From positions 5,629,501 through 5,693,500 of the forward strand of contig NZ_CP084742.1 in the NCBI RefSeq assembly GCF_020520285.1: a DNA stretch of 64,000 nucleotides. The letters run 5' to 3'. This DNA comes from Pseudomonas sp. L5B5 (GTDB lineage: Bacteria; Pseudomonadota; Gammaproteobacteria; Pseudomonadales; Pseudomonadaceae). Shown here in pieces: positions 56,772-64,000 of this stretch. Under the pieces are notes generated by a model that was not told where the DNA came from, ran no database searches, and saw only the letters and a program-made list of their open reading frames with translations. The position numbers and the translations under genes were made by a program. How positions within the stretch are numbered: position 1 is the first letter of the stretch; each line of letters begins with the position of its first letter.

Positions 56772-57146
56772 TCAGCCGATGTTGGCGGAGCCGGTGCGAT
56801 CGTAGCCATCGGCGGCGAAGGTGGCGGAACCGGTGCGATCGTAGCCATCGGCGGCGAAGGTGGCGGAACCGGTGCGATCGTAGCCGTCGGCAGCGAAGGT
56901 GGCGGAACCGGTGCGATCGTAGCCATCGGCGGCGAAGGTGGCGGAACCGGTGCGATCGTAGCCATCGGCGGCGAAGGTGGCGGAACCGGTGCGATCGTAG
57001 CCGTCGGCAGCGAAGGTGGCGGAGCCGGTGCGATCGTAGCCATCGGCGGCGAAGGTGGCGGAGCCGGTGCGGTCATAGCCATCGGCAGCGAAGGTGTTGG
57101 CAGCCAGTACAGACAAGGTCAGGGCCAGGATCAGTTTGCTTTTCAT
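56772..57146 (-). CDS. Secreted protein of eight identical 13-residue repeats
   Basis: A 124-residue protein: a Sec signal peptide (MKSKLILALTLSVLAAN), eight exact copies of TFAADGYDRTGSA, then NIG. The end of the signal peptide (NTFA|ADG) is matched by the start of every repeat (ATFA|ADG), so each unit contains a look-alike signal-peptidase site. GGAG lies 8 bases before the ATG. The gene is transcribed alone from an AT-rich region. Related repeat proteins occur in Pseudomonas, but I know of no function. Structure is probably disordered or a regular repeat fibre. Confidence 0.85.
   Translation of the reverse strand: MKSKLILALTLSVLAANTFAADGYDRTGSATFAADGYDRTGSATFAADGYDRTGSATFAADGYDRTGSATFAADGYDRTGSATFAADGYDRTGSATFAADGYDRTGSATFAADGYDRTGSANIG
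56790..57101. repeat. Eight tandem 39-base repeats inside the secreted repeat gene
   Basis: Eight in-frame 39-base units encode the 13-residue repeats. Variant positions show higher order: units 2-3 and 5-6 (plus strand order) share the pattern A-then-G/A, so a 117-base three-unit block looks duplicated. Only the last unit, next to the signal peptide, has extra changes. Almost all variation is synonymous. Confidence 0.9.
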
Positions 57147-57522
57147 GATGGCGACTCCGGGTGTGTTTGGGGTGTTGGTGTTGGGCTTGGAATGAATCCT
57201 ACACCTGTAAAATTGATTAAAAAGCGCAAAATAGCGCTAATAAAAATCAACTAAATCGATTGTTTTGTCATCGATTCACCCCGGTACCTGGGGCAGCGCG
57301 CCTCTGGACCAAGGGCGGGAGACAGGGGCTGGCCGGCTAGTTAGCAGGCTAAGTACCAGGCATTAACTGATCATTAATTGAACAGTTTTGGTTGAAAAAT
57401 GCCCTCCAACGGTTTTTTCATCCAGGCCCTACCTATTTTTCACCCGCTGCCCTCCAGCCTCCGCGCAGGCCTGCACCCCCAGACAGGCCACCTTGAATGC
57501 GACCCTTGGAGCTCACAAACCA
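57147..57522. other. AT-rich divergent region, repeat protein / COG4705 gene
   Basis: A 376-base non-coding region. The AT-rich part 57200-57280 contains AGCGC AAAATA GCGCT (57223-57238) and AATCGAT...ATCGATT (57254-57276, 9-base spacer). These fit promoters and operators for the repeat-protein gene. The region to 57420 is also AT-rich and precedes the membrane-protein gene. Confidence 0.5.
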
Positions 57523-58278
57523 ATGAACAAACTTCCCCAGATCACCCTGGCCTTCTGGGTCATGAAAATCTGCGCGACGACCCTGGGTGAAACCGCAGGC
57601 GACTTGCTGTCGATGACCCTGAATGTGGGGTACGCCATCAGCTCGATGATCCTGATCAGCGTGTTCCTGCTGACCCTGGTCACCCAGCTGTGTTCCAAGC
57701 GCTACAACCCGGTGCTGTACTGGATCGTGATTCTCTCCACCAGCACGGCCGGTACCACCATGTCGGACTTCATGGACCGCACCCTGGGCCTGGGTTATGC
57801 CAGTGGCTCGCTGATCCTGATCGGCATTCTGCTGGCGATCTTCGCGGCCTGGCGCCTGAGTGGCGACTCGCTGAACGTCAACAAGATCCAGACCTTTCGT
57901 GGCGAGATGTTCTACTGGATGGCGATCCTGTTTTCCAACACCCTGGGCACCGCCCTCGGTGATTACCTGGCGGACGACTCGGGGCTGGGTTTTGCCGGCG
58001 GGGCGCTGTTGATCGGCTCGACCATCGCCGTGGTGGTAGTGCTCAAGTACTTCACCCGGATCTCGTCGGTGCTGCTGTTCTGGGTGGCGTTCGTACTGAC
58101 CCGGCCGTTCGGCGCGACCCTGGGCGACTTCCTCACCAAACCCCATGAAAAGGGTGGCCTGGACTTCGGCACCATTGGCTCGTCGGCGGTATTGGCGGGG
58201 ATTCTGCTGGTCATGATCGTCGGCGCTGCCTGGGCCCAGAACCGCTACTCGCGTCAGGCCGCCGCCGAGCTTTCCTGA
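57523..58278 (+). CDS. COG4705-type membrane protein with four internal repeats
   Basis: A 251-residue membrane protein with about eight membrane segments forming four repeats. Each repeat has a similar motif: TTLGETAGDLLS, TAGTTMSDFMDR, TLGTALGDYLAD and PFGATLGDFLTK, with a conserved acidic residue that could form a metal- or proton-binding site in the membrane. GGAG lies about 11 bases before ATG 57523. Such proteins are annotated only as uncharacterised membrane-anchored proteins (COG4705). A transporter role is my inference from the repeat symmetry. Confidence 0.82.
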   Translation: MNKLPQITLAFWVMKICATTLGETAGDLLSMTLNVGYAISSMILISVFLLTLVTQLCSKRYNPVLYWIVILSTSTAGTTMSDFMDRTLGLGYASGSLILIGILLAIFAAWRLSGDSLNVNKIQTFRGEMFYWMAILFSNTLGTALGDYLADDSGLGFAGGALLIGSTIAVVVVLKYFTRISSVLLFWVAFVLTRPFGATLGDFLTKPHEKGGLDFGTIGSSAVLAGILLVMIVGAAWAQNRYSRQAAAELS

Positions 58279-58337
58279 CCTGTCCCTCCTGCTTGGCAGC
58301 CGCCTTGCCGGCGAAAGCCGCACCACAGATGGAAAGA

Positions 58338-58366
58338 CAGCGCCCGGGCCTTGCACCCGGGCGCTG
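58338..58366. terminator. Hairpin between convergent COG4705 and permease genes
   Basis: Perfect 11-base arms (CAGCGCCCGGG/CCCGGGCGCTG) around a 7-base loop. It sits between two gene ends; T-runs are weak (GTGTTTC). Confidence 0.7.
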
Positions 58367-58373
58367 GTGTTTC

Positions 58374-59696
58374 TCAGTCGGTCTCGATCCGCGAATGCTT
58401 GCGAGTGTCCTTCATGGTCGCGTAGACCAGCAGCGAGCAGGCGATGCAGGCCGTGACGTACCAGTAGTAGCCGGTTTCCATGCCGATGCTCTTGAACCAC
58501 AGGGCGATGTATTCGGCGGTGCCCCCGAAGATCGACACGGTCAGAGCGTAGGGCAGGCCCACGCCCAGGGCGCGAATTTCAGTGGGGAACAGCTCAGCCT
58601 TCACCACCGCGTTGATCGAGGTGTAGCCGCTGACGATGATCAGCGCTGCCATGATCAGGAAGAACGCGCCCCACCAGGTCTGGATGGTGTGCAGGGTGGT
58701 GAGGATCGGCACCGTGAACAGGGTACCGAGGATGCCGAAGGCGATCAGGATCGGCCGCCGGCCCACCTTGTCCGAGAGTGCACCGATCACCGGTTGCAGA
58801 CACATGAACAGGAACAGCGTGGCAGCGGAAATGGTGGTGGAGTCGGAGATGCTCATGCCGACGGTGTTCACCAGGTATTTCTGCATGTAGGTGGTGTAGG
58901 TGTAGAAGGCCAGGGTACCGCCCATGGTCAGGCCGACCACGGTCAGCAGTTCCTTGGGGTGACGCATCAAGGTGCGCATCAGGCTTTCTTTCGGCTTTTC
59001 CTTCTTTTTAGTGAAGGATTCGGTTTCTTCCATGCCACGGCGCAGGTAAAGCGCTACCACGGCGCAGAGGGCGCCAATGCCGAACGGGATCCGCCAGCCC
59101 CAGGATTGCAGCTCCTCGGTGGTCAGCACGTTCTGCAGCACGATCAGCACCGCCAGCGCGATGAGCTGGCCGGAGATCAGGGTCACGTACTGGAAGCTGG
59201 AGAAGAAGCCGCGACGTTCCTTGGTCGCCATCTCGCTGAGGTAGGTGGCCGAAGTGCCGTATTCACCGCCCACCGACAGGCCCTGCATCAGGCGCGCCAG
59301 CACCAGCAGGATGGGGGCGCCGACGCCGATGGTCTCGTAGCCCGGAGTCAGGGCGATGATCAGGGAGCCGAAGCACATCAGCAGGACCGACGCCATCAGC
59401 GCTGCCTTGCGGCCCTTGCGGTCGGCATACAGGCCCATCAGCCAGCCGCCGATCGGCCGCATCAGGAAGCCCACGGCGAAAATGGCGGCGGTGTTGAGCA
59501 ATTGGGCGGTAGTGTCGCCCTTGGGGAAGAAGACCTTGGCGAAGTACAGCGAAAATGCGGCGTAGACGTACCAGTCGTACCACTCGACCATGTTGCCGAC
59601 CGACCCGCTGAAAATCGATTTCAAGCGGCTGGCAGTGGTCTTTTCCTGGGCAGGCGCAACGGCCGACCCGGCAGGCAGGGTATTGGAGATATCCAT
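58374..59696 (-). CDS. MFS dicarboxylate/alpha-ketoglutarate permease
   Basis: A 440-residue MHS-family proton symporter with 12 membrane segments. GSVGNMVEWYDWYVYAAF and GLYADRKGRKAAL (motif A) are typical of KgtP/ProP-type permeases. It resembles PA5530, which imports alpha-ketoglutarate in P. aeruginosa under MifR/MifS control. Here a sigma-54 promoter lies upstream and an NtrC-type regulator with its sensor kinase is the next transcription unit on the same strand, which supports a C5/C4-dicarboxylate substrate. Confidence 0.88.
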   Translation of the reverse strand: MDISNTLPAGSAVAPAQEKTTASRLKSIFSGSVGNMVEWYDWYVYAAFSLYFAKVFFPKGDTTAQLLNTAAIFAVGFLMRPIGGWLMGLYADRKGRKAALMASVLLMCFGSLIIALTPGYETIGVGAPILLVLARLMQGLSVGGEYGTSATYLSEMATKERRGFFSSFQYVTLISGQLIALAVLIVLQNVLTTEELQSWGWRIPFGIGALCAVVALYLRRGMEETESFTKKKEKPKESLMRTLMRHPKELLTVVGLTMGGTLAFYTYTTYMQKYLVNTVGMSISDSTTISAATLFLFMCLQPVIGALSDKVGRRPILIAFGILGTLFTVPILTTLHTIQTWWGAFFLIMAALIIVSGYTSINAVVKAELFPTEIRALGVGLPYALTVSIFGGTAEYIALWFKSIGMETGYYWYVTACIACSLLVYATMKDTRKHSRIETD

Positions 59697-59758
59697 GAAG
59701 GACCCTTCTATTCATTGTTGTTGTGGAGTGCGCGCAAACGCGACCTGCAATGCCCATA

Positions 59759-59773
59759 GCAGGACCTGTGCCA
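59759..59773 (-). promoter_or_regulatory. Sigma-54 promoter of the permease gene
   Basis: On the minus strand TGGCACAGGTCCTGC matches the sigma-54 consensus TGGCAC-N5-TTGC, with the GG and GC doublets correctly spaced. The predicted start site is about 50 bases before the permease ATG. Confidence 0.75.
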
Positions 59774-59816
59774 GGAGCGCGAAGCCCGGTCTAGAAGGGT
59801 TTTGATCAAGGAGTGA

Positions 59817-59828
59817 GCGGAAATCCGC
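59817..59828. promoter_or_regulatory. Short palindrome upstream of the sigma-54 promoter
   Basis: GCGGAAATCCGC has 5-base arms and lies about 45 bases upstream of the sigma-54 element, a possible activator site for the adjacent NtrC-type regulator. Weak by itself. Confidence 0.3.
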
Positions 59829-59914
59829 CTATCGCTAGGGGAGGAGTGAGCAAGAAATTGCCGAGGAAGGATCGCTGCTGGGGGGCAAGGCCGGCGGCTT
59901 GATGTTCATGGCGC

Positions 59915-61249
59915 TCAGCTGTTCTTGACGAACATTTCCCGGCTCAGGCCATGGCGCTGCATCTTCTCGTTCAGCGTACGGCGTGGCAGTTGGAGTTCGT
60001 TGAGCACGGCCTTGATCTCACCCTTGTGCCGGGTCAGGGCGGCACGCAGGCACTGGGCTTCGAAGGCTTCCTGCTGGGCGGCGAGGGACTGGCCGCTGTC
60101 GACCGCCTCGGCCTGGGGCTCTTGCAATCCTAGTACCTGGCGCTCGGCAGCGTTGGCCAGTTCGCGCACATTGCCCGGCCAGTCGTGACTGAGCAGGCGG
60201 CCCAGTTGCGGGCCGCCCAGTGGTGCTGCCTTGCGGCCCAGGCGCAGGGCGGCATGGTGCGCGAAGTGTGCATAGAGCAGCGGAATGTCCTCGCGGCGCT
60301 CGCGTAATGGTGGCAGGCGCAGTTCGGCAACGGTCAGGCGGTAGGCCAGGTCCTCGCGAAAGCGTCCGGCCCGGGCTTCTTCCAGCAGATCGGGTTTGGT
60401 GGCGGCGATGATCCGCAAGTCGACCGTGATGCTCTGGTTGGAGCCCAGGCGCTCGAGCTTCTGCTCCTGCAGCACCCGCAGCAGCTTGACCTGCTGGGCC
60501 AGGGGCATGCTTTCGATCTCATCGAGGAACAGGGTGCCGCCGTGGGCGTACTCCAGCTTGCCGATGCGCTTGCCCTGGGCGCCGGTGAAGGCACCGCTTT
60601 CGTGGCCGAACAGCTCGGCCTCGAACAGCTGCTCGGGGATCGCCGCGCAGTTCAGGGCGACGAAGGGCTTGCCGGCGCGGGGACCGAAGTCGTGCAGGCA
60701 ACGGGCGATCAGTTCCTTGCCGCTGCCGGTTTCGCCGCGCACCAGCACATTCACCGGTAGGGGGGCGAGCTCCAGGACCTGGCGCCGCAGGGTCTGCAAG
60801 GCCTGGGACACTCCCAGCAGGGTGGCGTCGAGCTTGGCCCGGCTGTCAGCCTGCTGATGCAGGCGCCGGTTTTCCAGGACCAGGCCGCGCTTGTCCAGGG
60901 CCCGGCGCAGGCTGCTGAGCAGGGTGTCGGGGCTGAAGGGTTTTTCCAGGAAGTCATAGGCACCGTCGCGCATGGCTTCCACTGCCATGGGCACGTCGCC
61001 GTGGCCGGTCAGGAGAATGACCGGCAGGTCCGGGTCTTGGCGTTGAACCTCGGCCAGCAGTTCCAGGCCGCTGATGCCGGGCATGCGCACGTCGCTGAGA
61101 ATCACCCCGGGAAAATCCCGCGGCAGTTGTGCCAGGCATTCCTGGGCACGGCTGAACAACTGCACCTGGAAGCCGGACAGGTTCAGCCATTGCTCGACCG
61201 CGCTGCGGATACTGGCTTCGTCGTCCACCACGGTCACTGAATTCAGCAT
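59915..61249 (-). CDS. Sigma-54-dependent response regulator (MifR/DctD-like)
   Basis: A 444-residue NtrC-type activator. The receiver (1-120) has DDE near the start and the phospho-acceptor aspartate in VILSDVRMPGISG. The AAA+ domain has Walker A GETGSGKE, GAFTGA for sigma-54 contact and Walker B GGTLFLDEIE; the C-terminal Fis-type helix-turn-helix ends the protein (LNELQLPRRTLNEKMQRHGL). It overlaps the sensor kinase gene by 7 bases. The likely target is the permease gene beyond it, which has a sigma-54 promoter. Confidence 0.93.
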   Translation of the reverse strand: MLNSVTVVDDEASIRSAVEQWLNLSGFQVQLFSRAQECLAQLPRDFPGVILSDVRMPGISGLELLAEVQRQDPDLPVILLTGHGDVPMAVEAMRDGAYDFLEKPFSPDTLLSSLRRALDKRGLVLENRRLHQQADSRAKLDATLLGVSQALQTLRRQVLELAPLPVNVLVRGETGSGKELIARCLHDFGPRAGKPFVALNCAAIPEQLFEAELFGHESGAFTGAQGKRIGKLEYAHGGTLFLDEIESMPLAQQVKLLRVLQEQKLERLGSNQSITVDLRIIAATKPDLLEEARAGRFREDLAYRLTVAELRLPPLRERREDIPLLYAHFAHHAALRLGRKAAPLGGPQLGRLLSHDWPGNVRELANAAERQVLGLQEPQAEAVDSGQSLAAQQEAFEAQCLRAALTRHKGEIKAVLNELQLPRRTLNEKMQRHGLSREMFVKNS

Positions 61250-63009
61250 TGGATATGCGCCTCCAGGTCGATGGGCAGGCTCAGGGTGAACACGGCCCCC
61301 TGGTCCTGGTTGGCGGCGCTCAGGCGGCCCCCCAGTTCGTGGACGATGGCATAGGAGACCGCTAGCCCGAGCCCCAGGCCGTCACCTACCGGCTTGGTGG
61401 TGAAGAACGGGTCGAACACGCTCAGCAGGTGCTCTTCGGCAATCCCGCCGCCGTTGTCGGCCACCCGCAGTTGCCACAGCTGGTCCTCGGCTTCGAGGCT
61501 GATCTGCAAGTGTTTGTGGGGCTTGTCCTGCATGGCATCCAGGGCGTTGCGCAGCAGATTGATCAGCACCTGTTCCAGGCGGATGGCGTCGCCTCGGACC
61601 CAGGCCGGGCGGGCCAGCTCCAGCACCACCTGGATGTTCTCCGAGCGCAACCGGGCATCGAGCAGTTGCAGGGACTGGTCCACCACCGCCGCCAGGTCCA
61701 GGCGTTCGCGCAGGCCGCCGGGGCTCTTGCGGGCGAAGGTCTTGAGGTGGCTGGTCAGGGCGGCCATGCGAGTCAGCATGTCGTCCAGCGGCCGCAGGGC
61801 CTTGTAGGCTTCCTCCACTCGCCCGTGCTCCAGCAGCAGTCTCAGGGTCGCAAGTTGCATGCGCTGGGTGGTCAGGGGCTGGTTGATCTCGTGGGCCAGG
61901 GCTGCGGACATCTGGCCCAGGGCCGCGAGCTTGGCCGACTGCACCAGGCCTTCCTGGGCGGTGCGCAGGTCACGGGTTCGTTCTTCCACCAGTTGCTCCA
62001 GCTCCTGGCGGTTGCGCTGGCGGACCTTGCCCAGGCGCCAGCGCTGGTTGAGGAACAGCAGCAGGAACACCAGGGTCAGCCAGGCTCCGGCGGCGGCAAG
62101 GCCCGCATTGCGTGTTTCCTCGAAGGCGCTGGGTGGCTTGCGCAGCAGGTGCAGGGTCCAGCCTTCGGCGCTGAGCGGCAGGGACTCCCAGAGGTAGCTG
62201 GCAGCGTTTTCGTCGCTCTGGATGCGGATCAGGCGGCTGCTGTCGTCGATCTGTTGCAGGGTCGAGTGTTGCAGGGGCTCGAGCAACTGCTTGTCGTACT
62301 GGCGGGTCAGGCGGATCTCTTCCAGGTCGTTGGCCGACAATGGCTGCAGGTGGCGATAGCGCCAGCCTGGCTGGTTGGCGATGAACACGATGCCGCGGGC
62401 GTCGGTGACGAGCAAGGTATCGTTGCCCTGGCTCCACTCATGCTCCAGTTCGGGAAACTCCAGCTTGACCACCATGGCCCCGAGAAAGTCGTCGTTATCG
62501 GCCTTGACCGCACTGGACAGGAAGTACCCGGGGATGCCGCTGGTCACGCCAATGGCATAGAAGCGTCCGCTGCCCTGGCTGCGCGTCTGCTTGAAGTAGG
62601 GACGAAACCCGTAGTTGTGGCCGACGTAGCTGCTGGGCAGGCGCCAGTTGCTGGCGGCCACGGCCAGGCCGTCGTGGTCGAGCAGTTCCAGGGTCGAGGA
62701 ACGGGCCGCACCGTTGATCTTCTCCAGCTTGCGGTTCAAGGCATCCTGGGTCTCTGTCGTCACCGGCCCCTGGAGCGCCGCCCGCAGTTCCGGGTCCAGC
62801 GCCAGCACCGCCGGCAGCGCACGGTAACGTTCGATCAGGGTGTGCAGGGAATTGGCATACAGCCCCAGTTGCTCGTTGGCCCGCGCGGCCTCTTCCACCA
62901 GGGTCTGGCGCTCGGCGTGGCGCATGGCCAGGCCGGCGCTGACAATGGTGCCAGCGAGAATCACCAGGATGTAGAACGTCAGGCGAAAGGGGCGTGAGAT
63001 CTGGGCCAT
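61243..63009 (-). CDS. Sensor histidine kinase (MifS/DctB-like)
   Basis: A 588-residue membrane kinase. A membrane segment (about 10-30) is followed by a double-Cache (dCache) periplasmic domain (about 35-300, GHNYGFRPYFKQTRSQGSGRF is typical of DctB sensors), a second segment (about 305-325), a coiled coil, the H-box ALAHEINQPLTTQR and the ATPase domain with DNGGGI and GDGLGLGLAVS. DctB-type Cache domains bind dicarboxylates. Its length is close to MifS. First gene of the pair with the response regulator. Confidence 0.92.
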   Translation of the reverse strand: MAQISRPFRLTFYILVILAGTIVSAGLAMRHAERQTLVEEAARANEQLGLYANSLHTLIERYRALPAVLALDPELRAALQGPVTTETQDALNRKLEKINGAARSSTLELLDHDGLAVAASNWRLPSSYVGHNYGFRPYFKQTRSQGSGRFYAIGVTSGIPGYFLSSAVKADNDDFLGAMVVKLEFPELEHEWSQGNDTLLVTDARGIVFIANQPGWRYRHLQPLSANDLEEIRLTRQYDKQLLEPLQHSTLQQIDDSSRLIRIQSDENAASYLWESLPLSAEGWTLHLLRKPPSAFEETRNAGLAAAGAWLTLVFLLLFLNQRWRLGKVRQRNRQELEQLVEERTRDLRTAQEGLVQSAKLAALGQMSAALAHEINQPLTTQRMQLATLRLLLEHGRVEEAYKALRPLDDMLTRMAALTSHLKTFARKSPGGLRERLDLAAVVDQSLQLLDARLRSENIQVVLELARPAWVRGDAIRLEQVLINLLRNALDAMQDKPHKHLQISLEAEDQLWQLRVADNGGGIAEEHLLSVFDPFFTTKPVGDGLGLGLAVSYAIVHELGGRLSAANQDQGAVFTLSLPIDLEAHIQC

Positions 63010-63101
63010 GGGTCGGGGCAGGCTGCAATGGGGGCGGGAACGATAGCATGAGCGCCGGGTGGAACGTTGATCGCGGACAGTGTCGGCAAAAGGCGCGGCA
63101 T

Positions 63102-63141
63102 AAAAAAAGCGGCGGGCCGTTGGGTCAACAGCGCCGCCGCT
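63102..63141 (-). terminator. Terminator of the fumarase gene
   Basis: On the minus strand AGCGGCGG and CCGCCGCT form an 8-base-pair stem with a long loop, followed by seven T residues. It lies 20 bases after the fumarase stop. Confidence 0.75.
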
Positions 63142-63160
63142 CCAGCCAGGCAGGGAAGGC

Positions 63161-64000
63161 TTACTGCACTTCTACCGCCAGGCTGTCACTGATCTTCTTC
63201 TGCCAGATGGCGGGACCTGTGATGTGTACCGACTCGCCCTTGCTGTCGACAGCGACAGTGACTGGCATGTCCTTGACCTCGAACTCGTAGATCGCTTCCA
63301 TGCCCAGTTCGGCAAAGGCCAGGACCTCGGACTTCTTGATCGCCTGGGCCACCAGGTAGGCGGCGCCGCCGACGGCCATCAGGTACACGGCCTTGTTGTC
63401 CTTGATCGCGTCGATGGCGGTCGGGCCACGCTCGGACTTGCCGATCATGCCCAAGAGGCCGGTCTGCTCGAGGATCTGCCGGGTGAACTTGTCCATGCGG
63501 GTAGCGGTGGTCGGGCCGGCCGGGCCCACCACTTCGTCACCGACCGGATCAACCGGGCCGACGTAGTAGATGAAGCGGCCCTTGAGGTCCACCGGCAGCT
63601 GTTCGCCGCGGTTGAGCATCTCGACCATGCGCTTGTGCGCGGCGTCGCGGCCGGTGAGCATCTTGCCGTTGAGCAGGACGGTTTCGCCCGGCTTCCAGCT
63701 CTGCACGTCTTCTGGGGTCAGGGTGTCGAGGTTGACCCGACGGGCCGATGGACCGGCTTCCCAGACGATTTCCGGGTAGGCATCCAGGGGCGGCGCCTCC
63801 AGTGCGGCCGGACCCGAACCGTCGAGCACGAAGTGCGCATGACGGGTGGCGGCGCAGTTGGGGATCATGCACACCGGTAGGGAGGCGGCGTGAGTTGGGT
63901 AGTCCATGATCTTGACGTCGAGCACGGTGGTCAGGCCACCCAGGCCCTGGGCGCCGATGCCCAGCTGGTTGACCTTCTCGAACAGCTCCAGGCGCATCTC
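63161..64000 (-). CDS. Class I fumarate hydratase, C-terminal part (cut by window edge)
   Basis: At least 279 residues of a class I (iron-sulfur) fumarase; the N-terminus continues beyond the window. GAQGLGGLTTVLDVKI, CMIPNCAATRHAHF with a cluster-linked cysteine, and VGPAGPTTATRMDKF and MIGKSERG of the C-terminal beta-domain are typical. It interconverts fumarate and malate in the citric acid cycle. Intact enzymes are about 507 residues, so more than half is present. Its stop is followed by a terminator and the upstream start cannot be assessed. Confidence 0.95.
   Translation of the reverse strand, partial: EMRLELFEKVNQLGIGAQGLGGLTTVLDVKIMDYPTHAASLPVCMIPNCAATRHAHFVLDGSGPAALEAPPLDAYPEIVWEAGPSARRVNLDTLTPEDVQSWKPGETVLLNGKMLTGRDAAHKRMVEMLNRGEQLPVDLKGRFIYYVGPVDPVGDEVVGPAGPTTATRMDKFTRQILEQTGLLGMIGKSERGPTAIDAIKDNKAVYLMAVGGAAYLVAQAIKKSEVLAFAELGMEAIYEFEVKDMPVTVAVDSKGESVHITGPAIWQKKISDSLAVEVQ

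Noticed and set aside
56790..57101. Tandem repeats considered as a CRISPR array
   Set aside because: Units are contiguous without spacers, in frame, and encode protein; no cas genes are present.
56625..57254. Plus-strand open frame with repeated GAIVAIGGEGGG units
   Set aside because: It is the opposite strand of the 39-base coding repeats. Only the minus strand gives a signal peptide, a ribosome site and an exact conserved 13-residue repeat.
58293..59759. Plus-strand open frame of 488 codons opposite the permease
   Set aside because: Shadow of the MFS permease; Gln/His/Gly-rich with no membrane segments or domains.
61429..62997. Plus-strand open frame of 522 codons opposite the sensor kinase
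   Set aside because: Antisense to the MifS-like kinase with intact H- and ATPase boxes; no domain in the shadow.

Overview
The window is a stretch of bacterial chromosome from a Pseudomonas, most likely the P. fluorescens species complex (fluorescens/protegens/chlororaphis type). This rests on the GC-rich coding bias, the protein sequences, and gene order I recall from P. aeruginosa: grxD-bfr-bfd-prx-rnt-pyrC-motY-argG, nth-rnf-metG-mrp, fxsA-groESL-colRS, and the icmP cluster-bifA-sodB-argO-argP. No search was run, so the species call is inference. I saw no tRNA, rRNA, insertion sequence, prophage or CRISPR array. Most of the window reads as ordinary chromosome, with a more accessory right third.

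Left part (1-11.3 kb): a stand-alone molybdopterin oxidoreductase, then an iron and redox group (monothiol glutaredoxin, bacterioferritin, its ferredoxin Bfd with a good Fur box, and a 2-Cys peroxiredoxin). RNase T and dihydroorotase follow on the minus strand, then motY and argG. After these come two small uncharacterised genes and an orphan NarL-type response regulator behind an AT-rich leader.

11.4-21.6 kb: a small PA3496-family gene, nth, and a compact minus-strand rnf operon (A-B-D-G-E) that looks strongly derived. It has no rnfC. Its RnfB lacks the membrane anchor but carries a long alanine/lysine-rich coiled-coil tail of the kind normally found on RnfC. RnfA and RnfE have lost three of the four cysteines expected to hold the intramembrane iron-sulfur centre. 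This is the most unusual feature of the window. It is followed by metG, mrp, a short-chain dehydrogenase and a HugZ-like protein.

21.6-41 kb: fxsA and groESL with a sigma-32-like promoter. An LTA-synthase-like sulfatase is divergent from colRS and its LPS-modification partners (methyltransferase and InaA/WapQ kinase). An iron-linked envelope cluster follows (DUF1513, imelysin, di-haem DUF1111, imelysin IcmP), then bifA (c-di-GMP phosphodiesterase), sodB, and an ACT-domain/ArgO exporter pair divergent from argP.

41-64 kb: an epimerase, a coiled-coil membrane protein, a tandem-Cache periplasmic protein, and a DHA2 multidrug exporter beside an AraC regulator. Next is a LysR-linked metallo-beta-lactamase-fold protein with an NAD(P)-binding protein, then a LysR gene divergent from an arginine-transaminase-pathway decarboxylase (AruI-like) and aldehyde dehydrogenase. 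Several small genes follow, including a secreted protein made of eight identical 13-residue repeats, and a four-fold-repeat membrane protein. The window ends with a dicarboxylate/alpha-ketoglutarate permease preceded by a sigma-54 promoter, its probable MifR/MifS-type two-component system, and the 3' part of a class I fumarase cut by the window edge.
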